Source: Lentisalinibacter sp037382365
GTDB lineage: Bacteria; Pseudomonadota; Gammaproteobacteria; Steroidobacterales; Woeseiaceae
Assembly (NCBI GenBank): GCA_037382365.1
Contig: JARRPZ010000033.1
Span: 1 to 30,628 of the forward strand
Length of the DNA: 30,628 nt
Direction of reading: 5' to 3'
The notes under the pieces: model-generated
Databases searched by the model: none
Told to the model about the DNA's origin: nothing
What the model saw: the letters and a program-made list of their open reading frames with translations, nothing else
Shown: piece by piece, positions 1 to 6,558 of the stretch
Layout of the letters: each line of letters starts with the position of its first letter
Numbering within the stretch: the stretch's first letter is position 1
Translations under genes and position numbers: made by a program

Positions 1-399
1 GCACTCGCCGGCGACCGCCTCATCCGGCAGGAAATCGAGATCCCCCTGAATTTCTTCCCGAAGCCGCCGGATACGCCCATCGACGGCCGCATCATCTCGG
101 TGGTAGATGGTATTTCGCTGATCGGTCAGTACCAGGTGATCGTCATCAACCGGGGGGCCCGCAACGGCCTTGCGCCGGGTGACGTGCTGCGGGTCCTGAC
201 CGCCGGCGAGACGGTGCGCGATCGTTACCGGAAGATCGACGGCCACGGCTACTTCGGCCGCGGGGAGAAAGTGAAGCTGCCGGACGAACCGGCGGGCACC
301 GTCATGCTGTTCAAGGTTTACGACCGCATCGCCTACGCACTCGTCATGGAGGCGGAAAGCGAGATGCGGGTACACGATATAGTAAGAAATCCCTCCTGA
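1..399 (+). CDS. C-terminal part of a LysM-type peptidoglycan-binding protein (5' end outside window)
   Basis: The frame is open from base 1 to TGA at 397-399, so this is the last 132 codons of a longer gene. The visible part reads as a beta-rich C-terminal region with GARNGLAPGDVLRV and PAGTVMLFKVYDRIAYALV. I recognise this as the tail of the LysM-domain protein commonly encoded directly upstream of dprA in gammaproteobacteria. The LysM repeat would lie upstream and is not visible. The role is probably envelope-associated peptidoglycan binding, inferred from family and synteny. A strong hairpin follows the stop, so dprA may be transcribed separately. Confidence 0.75.
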   Translation, partial: ALAGDRLIRQEIEIPLNFFPKPPDTPIDGRIISVVDGISLIGQYQVIVINRGARNGLAPGDVLRVLTAGETVRDRYRKIDGHGYFGRGEKVKLPDEPAGTVMLFKVYDRIAYALVMEAESEMRVHDIVRNPS

Positions 400-412
400 C
401 GTTCGACGCGCG

Positions 413-442
413 ACGGCCGGCGTCCGGGAGGGCGCCGGCCGT
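413..442 (+). terminator. Hairpin after the LysM-protein gene, likely terminator
   Basis: A perfect 10-bp stem (413-422 with 433-442, arms ACGGCCGGCG and CGCCGGCCGT) encloses a 10-nt loop, 13 nt after the stop codon. It is followed only by TCTCG, so the U-tract is poor. It is either a weak intrinsic terminator or a leader structure for dprA. Confidence 0.5.
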
Positions 443-474
443 TCTCGTACCATGCCGGCGCAGCGGAGCCGGAC

Positions 475-1425
475 ATGGATGAAGAAACGCAGGCCTGGGC
501 CCGCACGGACGGCCACCACATCGTCGGCCGGTCGTCGCCGGATTATCCGCCGCTGCTCGCCGAACTGCGCGATGCGCCGTCGACCCTGTACGTGAACGGA
601 GACCCGGCGTGTCTGTCGATGCCGCAGCTCGCCGTGGTGGGCAGCCGCAATCCGACCCGCGGCGGCGAACGCACGGCCTTCGAGTTCGCTGCCCATCTCG
701 CAACCACGGGTCTCACCATCACCAGCGGCCTCGCGACCGGCATCGATGCGGCCGCCCACCGGGGCGCCCTGTCGGCCGGGGGCCGCACCATCGCCGTACT
801 CGGCACCGGCGTCGATCGGGTCTACCCGGCTGCGAACCGGGAACTCGCCCATCGCATCGCTGACGCCGGCGCCCTCGTGAGCGAATTCCCCCTCGGCACG
901 CCGCCCGCCGCATGGCACTTCCCGAGACGGAACCGGATCATCAGCGGTCTCGCTCTCGGGACGCTGGTGGTGGAGGCGGCGAAGCGGAGCGGATCGCTGA
1001 TCACCGCCCGACTGGCCGCCGAGCAGGGGCGCGAGGTGTTCGCCATACCGGGTTCCATCCATAACGCGCTGGCACGGGGCTGCCACCGGCTGATCCGCGA
1101 CGGTGCGCGACTCGTCGAATCCGCGGACGACATATTCGCCGAACTCGCTCCACTCGCCGGCACGCTGCGAGCAGGCCTGGAGCAGGCCGACGAGACACCG
1201 GATTCTGTCGAGTCTCAGGCGGCGACTCGCAGGCGCGACGAGGATTACGACAAACTGCTGGAAGCCCTGTCGTGGGAGCCCGTAGACGCCGAAACACTCA
1301 TGCGGCGGTCCGGATTGACGATCGAGCAGCTTTCCTCCATGCTCCTGATCCTGGAACTCGAGGGCGAGGTGGAGACACTTCCGGGCGGGAGGTTCTCGAG
1401 GGTCAGACAGGAGCGCCTACCCTGA
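475..1425 (+). CDS. dprA: DNA-processing protein DprA (Smf), short N-terminus
   Basis: DprA binds single-stranded DNA entering during transformation and loads RecA. The Rossmann-like DprA domain covers about residues 40-235, with VVGSRNP, TSGLATGIDAAAHRGAL, FPRRNRIISGLA and SGSLITARLAAEQGREVFA. A DprA winged-helix domain follows at about 255-310. The protein is 316 aa. E. coli Smf is longer, and the first motif here (WARTDGHHI...YPPLL) aligns to roughly its residue 65, so the N-terminal SAM/HhH-like segment is absent. It cannot be recovered: the same frame holds the preceding gene's stop at 397-399 with no earlier start. GCGGAG lies upstream of the ATG. The stop overlaps the smg start (TGATG), indicating one operon. 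Confidence 0.93.
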   Translation: MDEETQAWARTDGHHIVGRSSPDYPPLLAELRDAPSTLYVNGDPACLSMPQLAVVGSRNPTRGGERTAFEFAAHLATTGLTITSGLATGIDAAAHRGALSAGGRTIAVLGTGVDRVYPAANRELAHRIADAGALVSEFPLGTPPAAWHFPRRNRIISGLALGTLVVEAAKRSGSLITARLAAEQGREVFAIPGSIHNALARGCHRLIRDGARLVESADDIFAELAPLAGTLRAGLEQADETPDSVESQAATRRRDEDYDKLLEALSWEPVDAETLMRRSGLTIEQLSSMLLILELEGEVETLPGGRFSRVRQERLP

Positions 1426-1901
1426 TGAAAGAGAACGTTCTCGACGTGTTGATGTACCTCTTCGAGACCTACATCGACACCGAAGAAGAACCCGAAGCCG
1501 ACCAGAGCGAACTCCGCGAAGAACTGTCCCGGGCAGGATTCCGCGATGCCGAGATCGAACACGCGCTGGACTGGCTGGACGGGCTCGGTTCGAACAACGA
1601 GCTGCTGACCCCGAATCCGCAGACGGAGAACGGCACGCGGATCTACAACGGGTTCGAACTGTCCCGTCTCGACGCGGCCTGCCGTGGCTACCTGATCTAC
1701 CTGGAGCAGGTCGGCATCCTGTCCCCGCCGCAGCGGGAGATCGTCGTCGACCGGCTGCTCGCCCTCGAGTCACCGGACGTGGACGTCGAGCAGATCAAAT
1801 GGGTCGTGCTGATGGTCCTGTTCAGCCAGCCCGGTCAGGAACTCGCCTACGCCCGGATGGAGGACCTGGTCTTCGATGAGGACTCGGGGACCATCCATTG
1901 A
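1425..1901 (+). CDS. smg: Smg family protein (DUF494)
   Basis: This 158-aa acidic, helical protein begins MKENVLDVLMYLFETY and contains REELSRAGFRDAEIEHALDWL, the hallmark of Smg/DUF494. Its length matches the family. The molecular function is not firmly established; the gene is recognised mainly by conservation and by its position between dprA and topA. The ATG overlaps the dprA stop by one base, so translation is probably coupled. A good rho-independent terminator at 1943-1966 closes the transcript before topA. Confidence 0.92.
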   Translation: MKENVLDVLMYLFETYIDTEEEPEADQSELREELSRAGFRDAEIEHALDWLDGLGSNNELLTPNPQTENGTRIYNGFELSRLDAACRGYLIYLEQVGILSPPQREIVVDRLLALESPDVDVEQIKWVVLMVLFSQPGQELAYARMEDLVFDEDSGTIH

Positions 1902-1942
1902 TCGGCGGACAGTGAAGCGGCAGACTGGCCGCGTCAGCAGAT

Positions 1943-1966
1943 ACCGCGGCAGAGTCCGCGGTTTTT
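1943..1966 (+). terminator. Rho-independent terminator of the dprA-smg operon
   Basis: A perfect 7-bp stem (ACCGCGG at 1943-1949, CCGCGGT at 1956-1962) with a 6-nt loop CAGAGT is followed directly by TTTTC, 41 nt after the smg stop. Confidence 0.85.
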
Positions 1967-1975
1967 CATTTCTGG

Positions 1976-1998
1976 ACGGGCGACAGGAAAACGCCCGT
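1976..1998 (+). promoter_or_regulatory. Stem-loop in the topA leader region
   Basis: A perfect 7-bp inverted repeat (ACGGGCG at 1976-1982, CGCCCGT at 1992-1998) with a 9-nt A-rich loop sits between the smg terminator and the topA start at 2022. No T-run follows on +, so it is not an obvious terminator. It may be a 5'-leader hairpin or a supercoiling-sensitive element; that role is speculation. Confidence 0.35.
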
Positions 1999-2021
1999 AG
2001 ACAAAGGACGCAAGGTAGCGG

Positions 2022-4445
2022 ATGAGCAAGAACCTCGTCATCGTGGAATCGCCCGCAAAGGCGAAGACCATCGAGAAATACCTCGGCAAGGATTTCGATG
2101 TCCTGGCCTCGTACGGCCACGTACGGGACCTCGTGCCGAAGGAAGGCGCGGTGGACACCGAGCACGGCTTCGACATGAAGTACCGGGTGATCGAACGCAA
2201 CGAGAAACACGTCAATGCGATCATCCGCGCGCTGAAGAAGGCGGATGCGCTGATCCTCGCGACGGACCCGGACCGGGAGGGCGAGGCGATCGCCTGGCAC
2301 CTGTACGAACTGCTGCGTGAGAAGGGCGTGCTGGACGGCAAGGACGTCAACCGGGTCGTCTTCTACGAGATCACGCGCCAGGCCATCAAGGAAGCGATGG
2401 ATCACCCGCGGGGGCTCTCGAGTGAACTGGTCAACGCCCAGCAGGCGCGGAGAGCGCTGGATTATCTCGTCGGGTTCAATCTCTCGCCGCTGCTCTGGAA
2501 GAAGGTGCAGCCGAACCTCTCCGCCGGCCGGGTGCAGAGCCCCGCCCTGCGGCTGATCGTCGAGCGGGAAGAAGAACGCGAGGCCTTCGTCTCGCGGGAG
2601 TACTGGACGATCGAGGCGGACGTCAGCAAGGAGGGGCAGACCTTCCCGGCGAGACTCGCAGCCTACCGCGGCGAGAAGGTCGAGCAGTTCAGCTTCGGCG
2701 ACGAGGACACCGCCATGGCGGTCGACGCCGCGCTCCGTCAGGCCGCGGACGGCGTCCTGCGCACGGTCAAGGTGGAACGCAAGCAACGCCGGCGTAACCC
2801 GGCTGCGCCGTTCACCACCTCCACTCTGCAGCAGGAGGCATCCCGCAAGCTCGGCTTCAATACGCAGCGGACCATGCGCGTGGCGCAGAAGCTGTACGAA
2901 GGTGTGGATATCGGCAGCGCCGACGGCAACGTGGGGCTCATCACGTACATGCGTACCGACTCGGTGACCCTGGCACAGGTCGCCCTGGACGAGACGCGCA
3001 GCGTCATCGCGGAGCGTTTCGGCAAGGAGAACGTGCCGGACGAACCGCGCCAGTACAAGAACAAGTCGAAGAATGCCCAGGAGGCCCACGAGGCCATCCG
3101 TCCGACGTCCGTGAGCCGGACGCCCGATGAACTGGAAGGCAAGCTCGAGGCCGACCAGCTGAAGCTCTATCGCCTGATATGGACGCGCACCGTGGCGAGT
3201 CAGATGGTGCCGGCCGTGTTCGACACGGTGACGGCGGAGATGATCCCGGCGGACGAATCGGAGGAGCAGGCCACCGGACGCTTCCGCGCCACCGGTTCGG
3301 TGCTGGTCAAGCCCGGCTTCATCGCCGTCTACCAGGAGGGGCGGGATGACGCTTCCGCGGACGACAGCGACCGCCGCCTGCCGGACCTGGCGGAAGGGGA
3401 CCGACTGAAGCTCGAAGAGATCCGTCCCGAGCAGCATTTCACCGAACCGCCTCCGCGTTACACGGAGGCGAGCCTCGTGAAGTCGCTGGAGGAACTGGGC
3501 ATCGGCCGGCCGTCCACTTACGCCAATATCATCTCCACTCTGAGGAACCGGGAGTACGTGGAGATGGAAGGGCGCCAGTTCGTCCCGACCGACATCGGGC
3601 GCATCGTCAACACGTTCCTGACCGAGCATTTCAACCAGTACGTGGACTACGACTTCACGGCGCGCATGGAGGACGATCTCGATGCCATCTCACGGGGTGA
3701 CCGTGAATGGGTGCCGCTGTTCCACCAGCTCGTCGAGGAGAAGGAACAGAACGTGACGCGCGAACAGGTCGCCCAGGCCCGGGAACTGGGTACGGACCCG
3801 AAGAGCGGCAAACCGGTCTCCGTGCGCATGGGACGTTTCGGCCCATTCGTGCAGATCGGCACCAAGGACGACGAAGAGAAGCCGAAATTCGCGGGTCTGA
3901 GGCCCGGCCAGAAGATGAGCGAGGTCGATCTCGACATCGCGCTGGAACTGTTCAAGCTGCCGCGCAAGCTCGGCGAGACGCCGGAAGGCGAACCGGTCTC
4001 CGCCAGCATCGGCCGTTTCGGCCCCTACGTGCGTTACGGCAACAAGTTCGTCTCGATCCGCGGCGACGACGATCCCTATACCATCAATCTCGAGCGCGCC
4101 CTGGAGCTGATTCGGGAGAAGAAGAAGGCCGATGCCGAACGCATCATCCAGGATTTCCCCGATGAGGGGATCCAGGTGCTGAAGGGCCGCTACGGTCCGT
4201 ACGTGACGGACAAGACCAAGAATGCGAAGGTGCCGAAGGATCGCGAGCCCGCCTCGCTGACGCTGGAGGAATGCAAAGAACTGATAGCGGCGGCGCCCGC
4301 CCGGGGCCGCGGCCGGAAGAAAGCGGGGAAGAAGAAAGCGGCTTCCGCCGGCGCCGGCGAAAACCGGAAGGCGGCCAGGAAGAAGACGACCGGGCGCAAG
4401 AAGGCTGCCGCCAAGAAGAAGAAAAAGAAGAAGTCCGGCGACTGA
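2022..4445 (+). CDS. topA: DNA topoisomerase I (type IA)
   Basis: TopA relaxes negative supercoils through a 5'-phosphotyrosyl intermediate. The TOPRIM domain starts at LVIVESPAKAKTIEKYLG (residue 5) and has the acidic signature ATDPDREGEAIAWHL. The catalytic tyrosine is Y309 in TYMRTDS. The protein is 807 aa. Instead of E. coli-type C-terminal zinc fingers it carries Topo_C-type repeats (GRFGPFV near 604, GRFGPYV near 663, GRYGPYV near 721) and a lysine-rich tail from about 758 ending in a run of lysines. No tetracysteine motifs are visible. The tail probably binds DNA, as shown for other bacterial TopA proteins with basic tails. tsaC follows 18 nt after the stop. Confidence 0.97.
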   Translation: MSKNLVIVESPAKAKTIEKYLGKDFDVLASYGHVRDLVPKEGAVDTEHGFDMKYRVIERNEKHVNAIIRALKKADALILATDPDREGEAIAWHLYELLREKGVLDGKDVNRVVFYEITRQAIKEAMDHPRGLSSELVNAQQARRALDYLVGFNLSPLLWKKVQPNLSAGRVQSPALRLIVEREEEREAFVSREYWTIEADVSKEGQTFPARLAAYRGEKVEQFSFGDEDTAMAVDAALRQAADGVLRTVKVERKQRRRNPAAPFTTSTLQQEASRKLGFNTQRTMRVAQKLYEGVDIGSADGNVGLITYMRTDSVTLAQVALDETRSVIAERFGKENVPDEPRQYKNKSKNAQEAHEAIRPTSVSRTPDELEGKLEADQLKLYRLIWTRTVASQMVPAVFDTVTAEMIPADESEEQATGRFRATGSVLVKPGFIAVYQEGRDDASADDSDRRLPDLAEGDRLKLEEIRPEQHFTEPPPRYTEASLVKSLEELGIGRPSTYANIISTLRNREYVEMEGRQFVPTDIGRIVNTFLTEHFNQYVDYDFTARMEDDLDAISRGDREWVPLFHQLVEEKEQNVTREQVAQARELGTDPKSGKPVSVRMGRFGPFVQIGTKDDEEKPKFAGLRPGQKMSEVDLDIALELFKLPRKLGETPEGEPVSASIGRFGPYVRYGNKFVSIRGDDDPYTINLERALELIREKKKADAERIIQDFPDEGIQVLKGRYGPYVTDKTKNAKVPKDREPASLTLEECKELIAAAPARGRGRKKAGKKKAASAGAGENRKAARKKTTGRKKAAAKKKKKKKSGD

Positions 4446-4463
4446 ACGAGCGAAGAGAAGCCG

Positions 4464-5024
4464 ATGGCGTACCACGCGCCACTGACGCGCTATGCCAGGA
4501 TCCTCCACGACGGGGGCGTGATCGCTTATCCGACGGAGGGCGTCTACGGTCTCGGCTGCCTCGCCAGCCGGCCGGACGCGGTGCAACGCATCGTCGAGCT
4601 GAAAGGGCGCGACGCCGGCAAGGGACTCATCATGATCGCGTCCGATCCGTACCAGCTCGAAGGTTGGGTGGCCATGGCCGATCCGGAGGAACTCCTCCGC
4701 CGCGACGGGGACCGGGCGCGCACGTGGATCGTCGCCGCCGGGCCGCTCGCCACGCCCGAAGTGACCGGCGGCCGGCCGACGGTCGCCGTGCGTGTTACAC
4801 GCCATCCCGTCGCAGCGGGCCTGTGCGCCGCGGCCGGCGAACCGCTGATCTCCACCAGCGCGAATCGAAGCGGCCGCCCGGCGATCGTCCGTGCCACGGT
4901 GCTTCGCAGTGTATTCGGTCCTCTCGTGGACGCGATCGTGCCGGGTGCGCTCGGCAGCGCGAAAGGGCCATCGGAAATCGTCGACTTCGAGACCGGTCGC
5001 GTGCTCCGACCGGCCGCCGACTGA
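4464..5024 (+). CDS. tsaC: L-threonylcarbamoyladenylate synthase (Sua5/YrdC/TsaC)
   Basis: TsaC makes threonylcarbamoyl-AMP from threonine, bicarbonate and ATP for t6A37 modification of ANN-decoding tRNAs. The 186-aa length and the motifs GGVIAYPTEGVYGLGC, KGRDAGKGLIMIA, RPTVAVRVTRHP and LISTSANRSG are typical of the short YrdC-type enzyme. The gene lies 18 nt after topA, the conserved location in gammaproteobacteria, although no separate yrdD zinc-finger gene is present here. AAGAGAAG precedes the ATG as ribosome binding site. It is probably co-transcribed with topA; a promoter for hemF follows immediately. Confidence 0.95.
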   Translation: MAYHAPLTRYARILHDGGVIAYPTEGVYGLGCLASRPDAVQRIVELKGRDAGKGLIMIASDPYQLEGWVAMADPEELLRRDGDRARTWIVAAGPLATPEVTGGRPTVAVRVTRHPVAAGLCAAAGEPLISTSANRSGRPAIVRATVLRSVFGPLVDAIVPGALGSAKGPSEIVDFETGRVLRPAAD

Positions 5025-5033
5025 GCGCCCCGC

Positions 5034-5061
5034 TTGTGGGCCCCCGCCGATCTCATACAAT
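5034..5061 (+). promoter_or_regulatory. Predicted sigma-70 promoter for hemF
   Basis: TTGTGG (5034-5039) and TACAAT (5056-5061) are separated by 16 nt. The -10 box differs from consensus at one position. Transcription would start near 5068, about 32 nt before the hemF ATG, which also argues against the longer frame that opens with the TTG at 5034. Confidence 0.55.
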
Positions 5062-5099
5062 GCGGCGCTCTCTCCGAGACGTACGGGTGGCAGGTGGCG

Positions 5100-6023
5100 A
5101 TGAGTGACTTCGGCGAACAGCTCGCAGCGGTCAGGGACTATCTGACGGGGCTGCAGGAGCGGATCACCGAAACGCTGGAGAGCGTGGACGGACAGGCTCG
5201 ATTCAGACGCGACAGCTGGGAAAGAGAGCAGGGCGGGGGCGGCGAGACCCGCGTGGCTGGCGGCGGTGCATTGCTCGAACAGGCAGGCGTGAACTTCTCC
5301 CATGTCTACGGCGACAATCTGCCGCCGAGCGCGACCAGGAGCCGACCGGAACTCGCCGGGCGGGGATTCCAGGCGATGGGCGTGTCGCTGGTGCTGCATC
5401 CGGAGAATCCCTACGTCCCGACCACCCATGCGAACATACGCATGTTCGCGGCGGAGAAGCCGGACAGCGAACCCGTCTGGTGGTTCGGCGGGGGTTTCGA
5501 TCTCACGCCGTACTACCCGTTCATCGAGGACGTGGAGCACTGGCACCGGACGGCGCAGGCCGCCTGCGAAGACTTCCCGGACGACACCTATCGACGTTAC
5601 AAGGACTGGTGCGACGAGTACTTCTACCTCCGCCATCGGGGCGAGACCCGTGGTGTCGGCGGGCTCTTCTTCGACGATCTGAACGAGTGGGGATTCGATC
5701 GTTGCTTCGCCTTCATGCGCAGTGTCGGCGACCACTTCCTGCCGGCCTATCTGCCCATCGCAGAGCGGCGCCGCGACATGCCGTTCGGGGAGCGCGAACG
5801 CAGTTTCCAGCTCTACCGGCGCGGTCGTTACGTCGAGTTCAATCTGGTCTACGACCGGGGAACCCTGTTCGGGCTGCAGTCGGGCGGACGTACCGAATCG
5901 ATACTGATGTCCCTGCCCCCGCTCGTGCGCTGGCAATACGACTACCGGCCCGACCCGGGTTCGCCCGAGGCCGAACTCACGGAGCGATTCCTGAAACCCA
6001 CCGACTGGCTCGGCGTCACATGA
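5100..6023 (+). CDS. hemF: Oxygen-dependent coproporphyrinogen-III oxidase
   Basis: HemF converts coproporphyrinogen III to protoporphyrinogen IX with O2, an aerobic step of heme synthesis in the cytoplasm. The 307-aa length matches the family (E. coli 299). Motifs include VNFSHVYGD (from residue 64), YVPTTHANIRMF, WWFGGGFDLTPYYPF, DEYFYLRHRGETRGVGGLFFDD and YDRGTLFGLQSGGRTESILMSLPP. I chose the ATG at 5100 (MSDFGEQL) because a promoter overlaps the longer frame and the product length then fits. The stop overlaps the next start as ATGA. hemB, another heme gene, lies about 6 kb downstream in the window. Confidence 0.96.
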   Translation: MSDFGEQLAAVRDYLTGLQERITETLESVDGQARFRRDSWEREQGGGGETRVAGGGALLEQAGVNFSHVYGDNLPPSATRSRPELAGRGFQAMGVSLVLHPENPYVPTTHANIRMFAAEKPDSEPVWWFGGGFDLTPYYPFIEDVEHWHRTAQAACEDFPDDTYRRYKDWCDEYFYLRHRGETRGVGGLFFDDLNEWGFDRCFAFMRSVGDHFLPAYLPIAERRRDMPFGERERSFQLYRRGRYVEFNLVYDRGTLFGLQSGGRTESILMSLPPLVRWQYDYRPDPGSPEAELTERFLKPTDWLGVT

Positions 6024-6439
6024 GCCTCTCTCCCTTCCACCTGGCGCTGCCGGTGACCGATCTGATCGCCGCCCGCACGTTCTACGTCGATCTCCTGGGG
6101 TGTGGCACCGGCCGGGAGGACGAGCGCTGGCTCGATCTCGACTTCTTCGGGCACCAGGTGACCCTCCACCTGGCGGAGGGGGCGGCCGGTGAATCGACGA
6201 ATGCGGTCGACGGCGACCGGGTGCCGGTGCGGCACTTCGGCGTCATATTGCCCCTGGGAGAGTGGCAGACCCTGGCGGAGCGCCTGCGGGCTTCCGGCGT
6301 CGCATTCCTGATCGAACCGCGGGTCCGCTTCCGCGGTCGCCCCGGCGAACAGCACACGATGTTCCTCCGCGATCCGTGCGGTAACGCTCTGGAATTCAAG
6401 AGTTTCGCGGATCCGGGACAGGTGTTCGCCACCGGCTAG
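6020..6439 (+). CDS. VOC (glyoxalase/dioxygenase-like) family protein
   Basis: This 139-aa protein has two beta-alpha-beta-beta-beta modules typical of the vicinal oxygen chelate fold. It starts SPFHLALPVTDLIAARTFYVDLLGC. Likely metal ligands are H7, the histidine in VRHFGVIL and the glutamate in GNALEFKSF. Such proteins include lyases, dioxygenases and resistance proteins, so the substrate cannot be assigned. The ATG overlaps the hemF stop by four bases (ATGA), indicating translational coupling. Three consecutive hairpins follow the stop. Confidence 0.88.
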   Translation: MSLSPFHLALPVTDLIAARTFYVDLLGCGTGREDERWLDLDFFGHQVTLHLAEGAAGESTNAVDGDRVPVRHFGVILPLGEWQTLAERLRASGVAFLIEPRVRFRGRPGEQHTMFLRDPCGNALEFKSFADPGQVFATG

Positions 6440-6440
6440 G

Positions 6441-6528
6441 ACCGGGGATGCGGCAGTCCCGGTTCGGCGCTATGCTTGCAGTCTGCTGCAAGACAGGGAC
6501 CCAAGGCATCGGTTTGCCTCGGGTTCCT
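6441..6528 (+). other. Structured intergenic region: three consecutive hairpins
   Basis: Hairpin 1: ACCGGG 6441-6446 with CCCGGT 6458-6463. Hairpin 2: CTTGCAG 6475-6481 with CTGCAAG 6486-6492 and a 4-nt loop. Hairpin 3: 6495-6508 with 6515-6528, 14 paired positions including one G-U and one A-C mismatch, loop TCGGTT. No long T-run follows any of them. The block fills the gap between the VOC gene stop and the ribosome-binding region of the S8 protease. Hairpin 1 could be an end-of-operon structure; 2 and 3 would lie in a protease leader RNA. Confidence 0.55.
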
Positions 6529-6558
6529 TAGCCAACGACCCCGAGGCGAGAGAGACCG

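Noticed and set aside
1770..3629. 619-codon open frame antisense to topA
   Set aside because: Composition is Arg/Leu/Val-rich with no recognisable domain, and it lies opposite an unmistakable topA. Such frames arise from high GC at third codon positions.
3690..5936. 748-codon minus-strand frame opposite topA, tsaC and hemF
   Set aside because: It spans three real genes on the other strand, has no motif or ribosome site, and shows typical shadow composition.
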